Assembly (NCBI RefSeq): GCF_900100435.1
Contig: NZ_FNEX01000010.1
Location: forward strand, 1-64,000
Direction: 5' to 3'
Length of the DNA: 64,000 bases
Source: Pedobacter sp. ok626
Lineage (GTDB): Bacteria > Bacteroidota > Bacteroidia > Sphingobacteriales > Sphingobacteriaceae
Both the position numbers and the translations under genes were made by a program. This document shows positions 45,494-53,955 of the stretch, in pieces (positions within the stretch are counted from its first letter, which is position 1; each line of letters begins with the position of its first letter). Under the pieces are notes generated by a model. It saw nothing but the letters and a program-made list of their open reading frames with translations. It was not told the DNA's origin and ran no database searches.

Positions 45494-47029
45494 CTAAGCT
45501 GCTTTTTTCCTTATATTTTGTGCAATAGCCAATAATCCCCATTCAATTTCTACTTTTTGTTTACCTCTGAGCATGAAACGGCGGAACCCGTGGTTCTGTT
45601 TGATATTAGCGAAAACAGGTTCTACGTCGTAACATCGTTTCTTTCTATGACTGATGCCCTGTTCTGTATTGAGTAGACAATGTGCTTTTTGCTTATGGCT
45701 TTGCAAGTTTTCGTTGATTTCGATCAGACGGTTGCCTTTGGATTTGTGACAAGCGCCATTTAGTGGGCAATTGCTGCAGTTTTTAGCTTGATATCGCCTG
45801 ATTTGTTGCTCGAACCCACTTGCAGTGCGCTTTTTAACTATTCCCACAAAGTCCATACTTTGTCCCATTGGGCAGATGTAGGTGTCTTTTTGTTCATTGT
45901 AAAAAAGCTGATTTGCTGCAAAAGGATATTTTTGATTATAGTGTGCATTTTGTTGTTTATCAAACATATTAAACTTAACGAAAGACTCCACCTGTTTTTG
46001 CTCTAGCAGGGCGTAGTTCTCTTCTGATCCATAACCGGCATCAGCGGTAAGGGTCTTTGGGGGACGATTGAAGCTATTTTCATGTTGTTCCATATGTGAT
46101 TTTAAAGTTAAGATGTCTGTAGGATTGGAGTGAATAGTATAATTGACAATGAACTGGTTTGAAGTGGATATCTGTACATTATAAGCTGGTTTGAGCTGTC
46201 CGTTACGCATATGATCTTCTTTCATTCTCATAAAAGTTGCATCCGGATCAGTCTTACTGTAACTGTTGCGTTCAGCGAGTATTTCTTCCTGATGTTCATA
46301 CTTATTAATAGCCTCAGGATAGTTTTTTGTAAGGTAACGGAGCTTTGCTTTGGTCTTTTTATCCACCTGGTTATTGTTAGCCAGCACTTCATTGAGTTTA
46401 TCAACTGTTGCCTGGATGCTTTCGGGGCTTACTGTTTTTGCCGTAGGTGGTTCAGGTAATAAATCTTCTACCGTAGCCACACTCTGGGCATAGTTCCAGA
46501 TCTCATCAAGCTGCTTTTTCATCTTCGCTTTATTGGTCTGGATGGATTTCTTCCAGACAAAAGTGTACTTGTTGGCATTGGCCTCAATCTTGGTTCCATC
46601 GGTATAAACTTCATCAATACTCAGTAATCCTTCTTCAGCCAGGTACTTGACCACTTCCTCAAATACATTACGCAGAGCATGTTTTAAGCGGGCACCCCGA
46701 AATCGGTTGATCGTATTGTGATCCGGTTTACTCATGCCACTCAACCACATGAAAGGAATACTTTCCCGGCAGGCTATGGCCAGTTTTCTACTGGAATAGG
46801 TATTGGTCACATATCCATAGACCAATACTTTTAAAAGTAATATCGGATGATAATTGGAAGCGCCCCTGATGTGGTAGGCACTCAACAGAGGTTCTACATT
46901 GATCACATTAATAATCTTGTCGACAAGTCTCACAGTATGATCTGCTGGAATCAACTCATCGAAGGTAGGCGGAAATGCCATGAGTTGATGCTGGTAATAG
47001 GGCTTAAAAACAGGTTTCTTATTGGCCAT
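45494..47029 (-). CDS. IS1182-type DDE transposase
   Basis: 511 residues, intact. N-terminal DUF772-like region (PADHTVRLVDKIINVINVEP, MSKPDHNTINRFRGARLKHA), first catalytic Asp D144 (SIDEVYTDGTKIEAN), second D330 (LTADAGYGSEENY), a Cys cluster (CSNCPLNGACHKS), and the catalytic Glu E470 in VEPVFANIKQNHGFRRFMLRG. The order and spacing fit the IS1182 family. Translation begins at ATG 47029. A short hairpin followed by T's on the minus strand overlaps its stop codon (CAGCTT/AAGCTG) and probably ends its transcript. No frameshift, so the element may be active. Confidence 0.95.
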   Translation of the reverse strand: MANKKPVFKPYYQHQLMAFPPTFDELIPADHTVRLVDKIINVINVEPLLSAYHIRGASNYHPILLLKVLVYGYVTNTYSSRKLAIACRESIPFMWLSGMSKPDHNTINRFRGARLKHALRNVFEEVVKYLAEEGLLSIDEVYTDGTKIEANANKYTFVWKKSIQTNKAKMKKQLDEIWNYAQSVATVEDLLPEPPTAKTVSPESIQATVDKLNEVLANNNQVDKKTKAKLRYLTKNYPEAINKYEHQEEILAERNSYSKTDPDATFMRMKEDHMRNGQLKPAYNVQISTSNQFIVNYTIHSNPTDILTLKSHMEQHENSFNRPPKTLTADAGYGSEENYALLEQKQVESFVKFNMFDKQQNAHYNQKYPFAANQLFYNEQKDTYICPMGQSMDFVGIVKKRTASGFEQQIRRYQAKNCSNCPLNGACHKSKGNRLIEINENLQSHKQKAHCLLNTEQGISHRKKRCYDVEPVFANIKQNHGFRRFMLRGKQKVEIEWGLLAIAQNIRKKAA

Positions 47030-47161
47030 ATTTAGTGCTGATTATATCATAAATATATGAAAATCAGTAGATTAAATAAAATTTAAAGCCAAAAAAAAAT
47101 CACCTTAAATTATTAATAATCAAGAATATACAAATGTAAATAAACGCAAAGAGCCTGTATC

Positions 47162-47185
47162 GATTTATGATACAGGCTCTTGTCA
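47162..47185 (-). repeat. Right terminal inverted repeat of the IS
   Basis: On the minus strand it begins TGACAAGAG at 47185. A 12-bp perfect hairpin (47150-47161 with 47169-47180) overlaps it and may double as terminator for the SDR gene. Confidence 0.75.
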
Positions 47186-47200
47186 AAAGATAAGGATATT

Positions 47201-47956
47201 TTATCTTGTTGTGTAACCTCCATTTGCAAAAATGGTTTGTCCGGTAACCCACCATCCGTCCGTTACTAAGAATTCTACCAGTGGTGCGATGTCTTTAATG
47301 TCGGTCAATCCACCTAGTGCTGAGGCGGATTTGTGGTATGCGACTGCTTCTGGTGATTCTTGTCCGTAAAAAAATGGGGTGTCCATTGGGCCGGGTGCGA
47401 CTGCTGTAACTGAAATGCCACGGGTACCAAATTCTTTTGATGCCATTCTGGTAAAATGTTCAACGGGTGCTTTTGCACCTGCATAGGTAGAATACAGTCC
47501 GGTATAAGCTGCCAGTAAAGAGGTTACGATGGTATTTATTTTTCCGTTATCGTTTAAATGTTTGCCAGCTTCCTGGATAAAGAAATAAGCCACTTTGGAA
47601 TTAATGTCGAACATGGTGTCGTATTCTGCTTCTGTGGTTTCCAGGAAGGGTTTTTTCAAGACCATTCCTACTGTGTTGATGGCAATATCGATGCTGCCAA
47701 ATTTTTCTTTTGTTGCTTGAAAAAGTTTTGCAATGTTTTCTACTTTAGTTAAGTCTGCCTGAAACAGGAATGCTTCACCACCTGCATTGGTAATTTCTGC
47801 CAATGTTTGTTCTGCATCTGCCTTTGTACTGTTACTATTGTAGTGTATAGCTATTTTTGCTCCCTTCGATGCAAAGCTGCGGCTCAATAATCCGCCTAAG
47901 TTTTTTGCAGCTCCTGCAATTAAAACTACTTTTCCTTTTAAATCGTTTCTTGCCAT
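47201..47956 (-). CDS. SDR-family NAD(P)-dependent oxidoreductase
   Basis: 251 residues from ATG 47956, chosen over a frame start at 47986 because it gives the usual short lead and places the shared 18-bp element at the same distance as in the neighbouring gene. Rossmann signature KVVLIAGAAKNLGGLLSRSF (a TGxxxGxG variant), NTVG for the NNAG motif, catalytic S146 (IVTSLL), Y158 and K162 (YAGAK), and PG motif VAPGPMDTPFF. Likely a 3-oxoacyl-reductase-like or sugar/alcohol dehydrogenase; substrate cannot be told. The AraC-type regulator gene lies just upstream on the same strand and may control it. Confidence 0.9.
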   Translation of the reverse strand: MARNDLKGKVVLIAGAAKNLGGLLSRSFASKGAKIAIHYNSNSTKADAEQTLAEITNAGGEAFLFQADLTKVENIAKLFQATKEKFGSIDIAINTVGMVLKKPFLETTEAEYDTMFDINSKVAYFFIQEAGKHLNDNGKINTIVTSLLAAYTGLYSTYAGAKAPVEHFTRMASKEFGTRGISVTAVAPGPMDTPFFYGQESPEAVAYHKSASALGGLTDIKDIAPLVEFLVTDGWWVTGQTIFANGGYTTR

Positions 47957-47983
47957 TGTCTGTATGTTTATTATGATGTTATA

Positions 47984-48029
47984 CAAAGGTCTGCAAGAGA
48001 TTTATTTATATCATGGTGAACTTTTCGGG
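47984..48029 (-). promoter_or_regulatory. 18-bp element and promoter-like box of the SDR gene
   Basis: On the minus strand CCCGAAAAGTTCACCATG (48029 to 48012) is followed after 20 nt by GACCTTTG (47991 to 47984), near the TAnnTTTG -7 consensus. The element ends 55 nt before the SDR ATG and overlaps the last codons and stop of the AraC-type gene. An identical element with identical spacing precedes the AraC-type gene itself. Confidence 0.6.
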
Positions 48030-48409
48030 ACTTTTGAGTTGTCTTGTTTTTGTTGCTTTCGAAATTCGCCCGCTGTTTGTCCAGTAAATTTCTTGAAGAA
48101 TTTTGAGAAGTTAGAAGGGTCGTAGGTGAGTTGTTTAGCGATGAAGGCAATAGATAAATCGGTTTCTTTCAAAAGTGATTTTGCTTTTTCTACAATTTTG
48201 AGGTCGTAAAAATGGCAGGGATGATGTCCGGTTGATTTTTGTAAGGTGTCGGATAGATGGGAGTGAGAAATATGTAAGGCGTTTGCGATTTGGTTCAACT
48301 CCAGGAAGTCAGTGGCATTCCCGTTGGCTACATCTTCAACATGTTCGTCTAAAAAAGCAAAGTATTGTTCGGTTATTTCCGCGGCACGCTTGGTTTCGTT
48401 GTGGCCCAT
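48011..48409 (-). CDS. AraC-family transcriptional regulator (short form)
   Basis: 132 residues from ATG 48409. A longer frame to 48511 reads back through the 18-bp element and is rejected as non-coding: its extension contains the same 'PKSSP' as this protein's C-terminus only because of the DNA repeat. The protein is essentially a DNA-binding domain: LNQIANALHISHSHLSDTLQ for the first HTH and SIAFIAKQLTYDPSNFSKFF plus FKKFTGQTAGEFRKQQ for the second. No sensor domain, so it may respond through partners or by level. The preceding 18-bp element suggests autoregulation and control of the SDR gene. Confidence 0.9.
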   Translation of the reverse strand: MGHNETKRAAEITEQYFAFLDEHVEDVANGNATDFLELNQIANALHISHSHLSDTLQKSTGHHPCHFYDLKIVEKAKSLLKETDLSIAFIAKQLTYDPSNFSKFFKKFTGQTAGEFRKQQKQDNSKVPKSSP

Positions 48410-48436
48410 ATTACAGATATGTATAGAATTGATTTC

Positions 48437-48482
48437 TAAAGTTCGGTATTCTAGTACAAATAAACATGGTGAACTTTTCGGG
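48437..48482 (-). promoter_or_regulatory. 18-bp element and promoter-like box of the AraC-type gene
   Basis: CCCGAAAAGTTCACCATG (48482 to 48465, minus strand), 20 nt, then GAACTTTA (48444 to 48437), 55 nt from element to ATG 48409. The layout is identical to that before the SDR gene, so this is most likely an operator for the AraC-type protein. Confidence 0.6.
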
Positions 48483-48719
48483 TTTTTACTAAGGGGTTCT
48501 TGGCCAACCAACTCGCTAATTCGTGCAATTTTCCTTAAATCATCAATAAATTTTTTCTACTTCCGTTGAAGCTGAATTTCTCTAAGCCCAAAACTTACAC
48601 GGTATAAAATATATTGCAGATGAGTATGTAAATAAATTTCTTTTGTCATATTGGAATGAACGCTGTGACTGCTATGTATAGCAAAGTCATGATTAGATGG
48701 AATAAGAATTAGATAGAAT
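48483..48719. promoter_or_regulatory. Control region upstream of PUL 3
   Basis: Together with 48410-48482 this makes a 310-nt stretch without genes, divergent between the AraC-type gene and the GH127 gene. It contains an interrupted palindrome at 48666-48689 (TGACT-GCTAT-GT-ATAGC-AA-AGTCA), 30 nt before the GH127 start, which may be a regulator site. No clear promoter consensus was found. Confidence 0.4.
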
Positions 48720-50654
48720 ATGATACGAAGAGTTAGTTTTATATGTTGTTTGTTGAGTTTTGTTGTTCCCATAATACTAAAAGCTCAGTCTCACTATCCC
48801 GGGCAGCATAAAGGCAAGTTTGCAATTGAAGATCAATTAAAGCCTGCGGTTTACAGTTTTGACCTGGATGCCGTTAGGTTGCTGGACAGCCGCTTTAAAC
48901 AAAATATGGAACGCGAACAAAAATGGCTGGCAACTATTGATACAAAACGCTTACTACATAGTTTTAGAACTAATGCTGGCATCTATGATGAGAATGAAGG
49001 GGGATATTTTGAAATAAAGAAACTCGCAGGCTGGGAATCGTTGGACTGTGAGCTGCGTGGACATTCTACCGGACACATTTTATCCGCTTTGGCTTTAATG
49101 TATGCCTCAACAGGGGATAATCAGTACAAACTCAAAGCAGACAGTCTTGTCAGTGGTCTGGCAGAAGTGCAGCAGGTGTTAAACCAAAATGGCTATTTGA
49201 GCGCTTTCCCGCAGGAACTGATCAACAGGAACATGCAGGGAAAAAGGGTCTGGGCCCCTTGGTATACCTTACATAAAATCTATAGTGGATTGATTGATCA
49301 GTATTTGTATTGTAATAACAGATTGGCACTTGAAACAGTCAAGAAAATGGCATCCTGGGCTTACCAGAAACTACAAATTGTAACACCTCAACAACGTAGC
49401 CTTATGTTACGAAATGAATTCGGCGGGATCAATGAATCATTTTATAATCTTTACACTATTACAGGTAATCCAGAGGATCAGTGGCTGGCTGAATTCTTTT
49501 ACCATAACGAAATGCTGGATCCATTAAAAGAAGGAAAAGATATTCTTGAAAAGAAACATGCCAATACCTATATTCCTAAATTGATAGGCCTGAGCCGCAA
49601 TTATGAAATAGAAGGGAAGGGTGAGGGTGATAAAATTGCCAGGTTCTTTTGGGAAACGGTAAATGATCACCATTCCTTTGCTACCGGCAGCAACAGTGAT
49701 AAAGAAAAATTTTTTAAACCAGACCATCAGTCGGCCCACTTAACTGGGTATACAGGTGAAAGCTGTAATGTTTACAATATGCTCAAATTGAGCCGGCACT
49801 TATTTTCGCATACTGCAGATGTTAAATACGCAGACTATTACGAAAAGGCATTATATAATCACATTTTAGGTCAGCAGGATCCAGAAACTGGAATGATTGC
49901 CTACTTTTTACCTATGCTTCCTGGGGCACATAAAGTTTACAGCACAGCTGATAGTTCATTCTGGTGCTGTGTAGGTAGTGGTTTCGAAAACCAGGCGAAA
50001 TACGGCGAAGCTATTTATTATCATACTGAAAAAGAGGTGTATGTAAATCTTTTTATAGCATCGGAGTTAGATTGGAAAGAAAAAGGTTTTAAATTGAAGC
50101 AGGAAACCACTTTTCCTGAAACAGGGAAAATGAAGTTTAGTATTTTACAAAGTCCCGGGCTGCAGATGGGGCTGCAGATCAGGTATCCTTCCTGGGCCCT
50201 TAATGGAGCCCTTCTGAAAGTGAACGGTAAAGTACTGCCAGTAAAGCAAAAACCTGGCAGCTACCTGCTGATCAGCAGAAAATGGAAAGTGGGTGACAAC
50301 GTAGAAGTGGATTTTCCTATGTCTTTACGTACGGTGGCCACTAACGATGATCCTGATGTGGCCGCAATAGTATATGGACCTATTGTTTTGGCAGGGGAGA
50401 TGGGAACGGCTGGTATGAAATCTCCCGCACCTTTTTCAGATCCTAAATTATACAACGATTATTACACCTATGATTATAAGGTGCCCTCCGGTATTGTCAC
50501 CTCATTGACATTGAAAAAGGATAACTTAAACATATCAGTTCGACCTGTGGCTGGAAAGCCGCTTACGTTTAGAACATTAAAAGAAGGAATTTTATTACGT
50601 CCGCTGTACGATATCCATCAGCAAAGATATGTCGTATATTGGAAGCTAAAATAA
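48720..50654 (+). CDS. GH127 beta-L-arabinofuranosidase-like enzyme
   Basis: 644 residues with a signal peptide (ICCLLSFVVPIILKAQ). Formerly DUF1680: alpha6/alpha6 barrel with WESLDCELRGHSTGHILSAL, VWAPWYTLHKIYSGLIDQYL and NEFGGINESFYNLY. The metal/catalytic set of the family is present: E347-x-C349 (TGESCNVYNML) and the C416-C417 pair (SSFWCCVGSG), which in characterised members bind zinc with the second-last Cys acting as nucleophile; E329 (DKEKFF) may be the acid/base. C-terminal beta-sandwich follows. Releases L-arabinofuranose or related sugars from oligosaccharides, probably in the periplasm. First gene of PUL 3, 93 nt before the GH88 gene. Substrate range within GH127 varies, so beta-L-Araf is the family default. 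Confidence 0.9.
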   Translation: MIRRVSFICCLLSFVVPIILKAQSHYPGQHKGKFAIEDQLKPAVYSFDLDAVRLLDSRFKQNMEREQKWLATIDTKRLLHSFRTNAGIYDENEGGYFEIKKLAGWESLDCELRGHSTGHILSALALMYASTGDNQYKLKADSLVSGLAEVQQVLNQNGYLSAFPQELINRNMQGKRVWAPWYTLHKIYSGLIDQYLYCNNRLALETVKKMASWAYQKLQIVTPQQRSLMLRNEFGGINESFYNLYTITGNPEDQWLAEFFYHNEMLDPLKEGKDILEKKHANTYIPKLIGLSRNYEIEGKGEGDKIARFFWETVNDHHSFATGSNSDKEKFFKPDHQSAHLTGYTGESCNVYNMLKLSRHLFSHTADVKYADYYEKALYNHILGQQDPETGMIAYFLPMLPGAHKVYSTADSSFWCCVGSGFENQAKYGEAIYYHTEKEVYVNLFIASELDWKEKGFKLKQETTFPETGKMKFSILQSPGLQMGLQIRYPSWALNGALLKVNGKVLPVKQKPGSYLLISRKWKVGDNVEVDFPMSLRTVATNDDPDVAAIVYGPIVLAGEMGTAGMKSPAPFSDPKLYNDYYTYDYKVPSGIVTSLTLKKDNLNISVRPVAGKPLTFRTLKEGILLRPLYDIHQQRYVVYWKLK

Positions 50655-50747
50655 CGCTGATATTTGACCTTTCTGAAAAAAAGGCAGTAAATATGAGTAT
50701 GTAATTGTTTTTCTATTGTCATTAGGTTAAAACGTATTTGACCAATC

Positions 50748-51965
50748 ATGACTATTTTTCGAAACCTGTTATTAACTGCTATATTCTTGTTTGTTTATGC
50801 TGTTGCAAACGCCCAATTAAATGCTTCAAAAGCTATAGCCTATTGTGCAATTCAAGCTGATAAAACCCTTAAACTGATTCCAGCAGATCGCATAAATATT
50901 CCCCGTGGCATTGCCCATGGAAAAAAGGACTGGAAGTTCGTGGATTTTAAAGACTGGTGTAGCGGCTTCTGGCCAGGAATTTTATGGTATGCTTATGAAG
51001 GTACAGGTAATGTGAAATTTAAGGTGCAGGCGGATAAATTTTCGCGTGAACTTACGCCACTTTCAATGATGAAAGCATTTGACCATGATCTGGGCTTTCA
51101 GATCTTTAACAGCTTTGGAAATGGTTACCGTTTAACAAAGAACCCTGAATATAAAAAAATCATCCTTGCTTCCGCTGATACCTTAGCAACCCTGTTCAAT
51201 CCTACAGTGGGGACTATTTTATCCTGGCCACGTCCAGTACCAAATATGGATTGGCCACAACACAACACGATTATTGATAATATGATCAATCTGGAAATGC
51301 TGTTCTGGGCCTCAAAAAATGGGGGTAGGAAAAAGCTTTATGACATTGCGGTATCACATGCGAAGACGACTATGAAAAACCATTTCAGGTCGGACTACAC
51401 ATCCTACCATGCAGTGGTTTATAACAAGCAAACAGGACTGAAAATAAAAGCTGTTACCCATCAGGGCTATGCTGATAATTCTATGTGGGCAAGGGGGCAG
51501 TCATGGGCTATATATGGCTATACCATGTGTTATAGAGAGACTAAAGATTCGGTATTTTTGGATTTTGCGCAAAAGGTTAGTGATGTGTATTTAAAAGAGC
51601 TACCCGCTGATCTGATCCCTTACTGGGATTTTAATGACCCAGCGATTCCAAATGCGCCACGTGACGCTTCTGCCGCCGCGGTGGTTGCTTCCGCATTACT
51701 TGAACTATCTACATTTACGGAGGACAAGACCAAAGCAAAAATATATCGGAAAAAAGCAGAGCAAATGTTAACGTCTTTGTCCTCTGCAAAATACCAGAGC
51801 CGCGAAAATAACAGTGCTTTTCTATTACACTCAACAGGACATAAACCCAATGGCTCAGAAATAGATGCGGCTATTATTTATGCTGATTATTATTACATTG
51901 AGGCTTTATTACGTCTAAAAAAACTTCAGAAAGGTACCAGTCTTTATTCCAACCTTAAATCGTAA
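50748..51965 (+). CDS. GH88 unsaturated uronyl hydrolase (second copy)
   Basis: 405 residues; signal peptide NLLLTAIFLFVYAVANAQ. Same family as 12051-13316, with WCSGFWPGILWYAYEGTG, FDHDLGFQIFNSFGNGYRLT, TIIDNMINLEMLFWAS and GYADNSMWARGQSWAIYGY; catalytic aspartates D114 and D177. Acts on 4,5-unsaturated uronic acid ends, which implies that a lyase feeds PUL 3, yet no lyase gene is seen in this part of the locus; the PUL 1 lyase or one beyond the window could supply the substrate. It is 55 nt upstream of the GH97 gene. The two GH88 proteins are clearly paralogous but well diverged. Confidence 0.9.
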   Translation: MTIFRNLLLTAIFLFVYAVANAQLNASKAIAYCAIQADKTLKLIPADRINIPRGIAHGKKDWKFVDFKDWCSGFWPGILWYAYEGTGNVKFKVQADKFSRELTPLSMMKAFDHDLGFQIFNSFGNGYRLTKNPEYKKIILASADTLATLFNPTVGTILSWPRPVPNMDWPQHNTIIDNMINLEMLFWASKNGGRKKLYDIAVSHAKTTMKNHFRSDYTSYHAVVYNKQTGLKIKAVTHQGYADNSMWARGQSWAIYGYTMCYRETKDSVFLDFAQKVSDVYLKELPADLIPYWDFNDPAIPNAPRDASAAAVVASALLELSTFTEDKTKAKIYRKKAEQMLTSLSSAKYQSRENNSAFLLHSTGHKPNGSEIDAAIIYADYYYIEALLRLKKLQKGTSLYSNLKS

Positions 51966-52020
51966 ACAGCCGAATTACTTGCCGTAATGGCCTATTTTTA
52001 TTCACATAAACTAATTAGAA

Positions 52021-53922
52021 ATGATGATCCGACTATTAAATTGCTTTTTTCTGATTTTAACCAGCTGTAACCTGTCATTTGCACAGGGTATTGTAAAAGG
52101 TACAGAAGCAACATTACTATCTCCAGATAAAAATACAATAATTAAGTTCTATCAGAAAAGCGATGCCGCCGGCAAAAAAACTTTTTATTATCAGGTTAAC
52201 TATAAAAGTAAAATAGTAATAGCTGAATCCATAATGGAGCTTCAATTGGACAACCATTTATCCGAAAGCGCAATGGCACTTCCGGTCGATAAACATGAGC
52301 GATGGTTTGAAAACCTGAAGGTGAAAAAGATCAGTGTTTCTACCAAAGATACCTCCTGGAAGCCGGTGTATGGCGAGAAGGAGCTTATCCGTGATCGTTT
52401 TAATGCTGCGACAATAGAGGCGGTGAAGGACGATAACCCGATTTATTTAATGAACATTGAGTTAAGAGCTTATGATGAAGGAATCGCTTTCCGTTTCTTT
52501 TTCCCGGAGAATGAAAAAGGTACCTATTACCGTATCGTGGCCGAAAATACTGAGTTTAGTTTACCTGAGGGAACAAAAGCATGGGTAGCTGATTGGGCAC
52601 AGGCACCTTACAAAAAACTACCGTTAAAGAATTGGGAAAGGGAAGCGGAACGCCCATTGACATTGGAATTGCCAAATGGGCTGCATGCCGTATTGGCTGA
52701 AGCTCAAATGGTAGACTATGCACGTACTAAGTTTAAGCTGAGTACAACAAAGTCAAATACGATTCAGACTGCTATGTTTACGCCAGCGGATCTGATTTCT
52801 CCCTTTGCCACACCCTGGCGGGCAATTATGGTAGCCGAAAGTCCAGCTCAACTTGCGGAAAATAATCACTTCATTCTGAATCTTAATGAACCTACGAAAA
52901 TAAAAGACGAAAGCTGGATCAAACCAGGGAAAATAATGCGGGTAATGTCGCAAACAACTAAAGATGCCCTGGAGAATATTGATTTTGCAGTTGCTCGCAA
53001 CCTCCAATATATCCTGTTCGACTGGAAATGGTATGGACCTGCCTTCAGCTTCAGTTCAGATGCGTCTAAAGTGGCCATTAAAGATTTTGACCTCCCTGCA
53101 ATCATAAAATATGGGAAAGAGAAAGGAGTTGGCGTATGGTTGTATGTGAACCAACAAGCCTTATTGATGCAAAGTGACAGTCTGTTTTCTATTTATAAAA
53201 AATGGGGAGTAGCAGGTGTGAAGTTCGGTTTTGTGCAGTCTGGCTCACATCGTTGGACTACCTGGGTGGAGAAAGCGATACAGCAGGCCGCTGAAAATCA
53301 GATTATGGTCAATATTCACGATGACTGGCGGCCAACGGGAGAGCAACGAACCTGGCCAAATCTGATGACTTCAGAAGGCATTAGGGGTAATGAAGAAATG
53401 CCTGATGCTACCAATAATACAGTGATGCCTTTTACACGTTACTTAGCAGGAGCTGCGGATTATACCATTTGTTATTTTGATAAACGAATCAAAACGACGC
53501 ATGGTCATCAGCTAGCGTTGGCGGCAATTTATTTTAGTCCGCTGCAGACCCTTTATTGGTACGATAAACCATCTTATTACCATAATGAGCCGGAATTGGA
53601 GTTCTGGGATAAAATTCCGGCCAGCTGGGATGAAACAAAAGTATTACAAGGGGCTCCGGGCGAATTTGTCAGTGTGGCAAGGCGAAGTGGAAACCAGTGG
53701 TTTATGGGAACCATTACCAATACAGAAGCGCGAATAGTAAAAATAAAATTTGATTTCTTGCCTAAGGGAAAAACTTATGTGGCTAAAATCTACAGTGATA
53801 ACGACAACATAACTACAGCCACTAAGGTCGGTATAGAAACCAAACAGGTGAATGCCAAGACTGTACTTGAAATTAAATTAAAAGCTTCGGGTGGCCAGTC
53901 CATTTGGCTGCAACCGAAATAA
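52021..53922 (+). CDS. GH97 glycoside hydrolase
   Basis: 633 residues with a signal peptide (LLNCFFLILTSCNLSFAQ). GH97 layout: N-terminal beta-sandwich (~25-280; LRAYDEGIAFRFFFPENEKG), TIM barrel (~290-560; NLQYILFDWKWYGPAF, VWLYVNQQALLM, VNIHDDWRPTGEQRTWPNL, GIRGNEEMPDATNNTVMPFT) and a C-terminal beta domain. E458 (GNEE) corresponds to the general acid of the family. At the place of the Asp nucleophile of retaining members there is Gly (G403 in VKFGF), so it resembles the inverting branch, but the position where inverting enzymes have Glu carries Asp (D434). Removes alpha-linked galactose or glucose from oligosaccharides. It is 33 nt before the transporter gene. Confidence 0.88.
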   Translation: MMIRLLNCFFLILTSCNLSFAQGIVKGTEATLLSPDKNTIIKFYQKSDAAGKKTFYYQVNYKSKIVIAESIMELQLDNHLSESAMALPVDKHERWFENLKVKKISVSTKDTSWKPVYGEKELIRDRFNAATIEAVKDDNPIYLMNIELRAYDEGIAFRFFFPENEKGTYYRIVAENTEFSLPEGTKAWVADWAQAPYKKLPLKNWEREAERPLTLELPNGLHAVLAEAQMVDYARTKFKLSTTKSNTIQTAMFTPADLISPFATPWRAIMVAESPAQLAENNHFILNLNEPTKIKDESWIKPGKIMRVMSQTTKDALENIDFAVARNLQYILFDWKWYGPAFSFSSDASKVAIKDFDLPAIIKYGKEKGVGVWLYVNQQALLMQSDSLFSIYKKWGVAGVKFGFVQSGSHRWTTWVEKAIQQAAENQIMVNIHDDWRPTGEQRTWPNLMTSEGIRGNEEMPDATNNTVMPFTRYLAGAADYTICYFDKRIKTTHGHQLALAAIYFSPLQTLYWYDKPSYYHNEPELEFWDKIPASWDETKVLQGAPGEFVSVARRSGNQWFMGTITNTEARIVKIKFDFLPKGKTYVAKIYSDNDNITTATKVGIETKQVNAKTVLEIKLKASGGQSIWLQPK

Positions 53923-53955
53923 TAGACCAAATAAATAACCTGTTTAACCAATAAA

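Larger units (their letters stand above)
45360..47185. mobile_element. IS1182-family insertion sequence, complete
   Basis: About 1826 bp bounded by 24-bp terminal inverted repeats matching at 21 of 24 positions (45360-45383 and 47162-47185, outermost TGACAAGAG). It carries one intact transposase gene. Just inside each end lies a hairpin (45369-45398; 47150-47180) that overlaps the repeat and could block read-through into the element. No target duplication is evident (left flank ...TTGA, right flank AAAG...). It lies between a lipoprotein gene and the 3' end of an SDR gene (15 nt from its stop). Confidence 0.8.

Noticed and set aside
48410-48511. N-terminal extension of the AraC-type gene
   Set aside because: It reads through the 18-bp control element and its promoter-like box; the ATG at 48409 gives a complete DNA-binding domain and consistent spacing.
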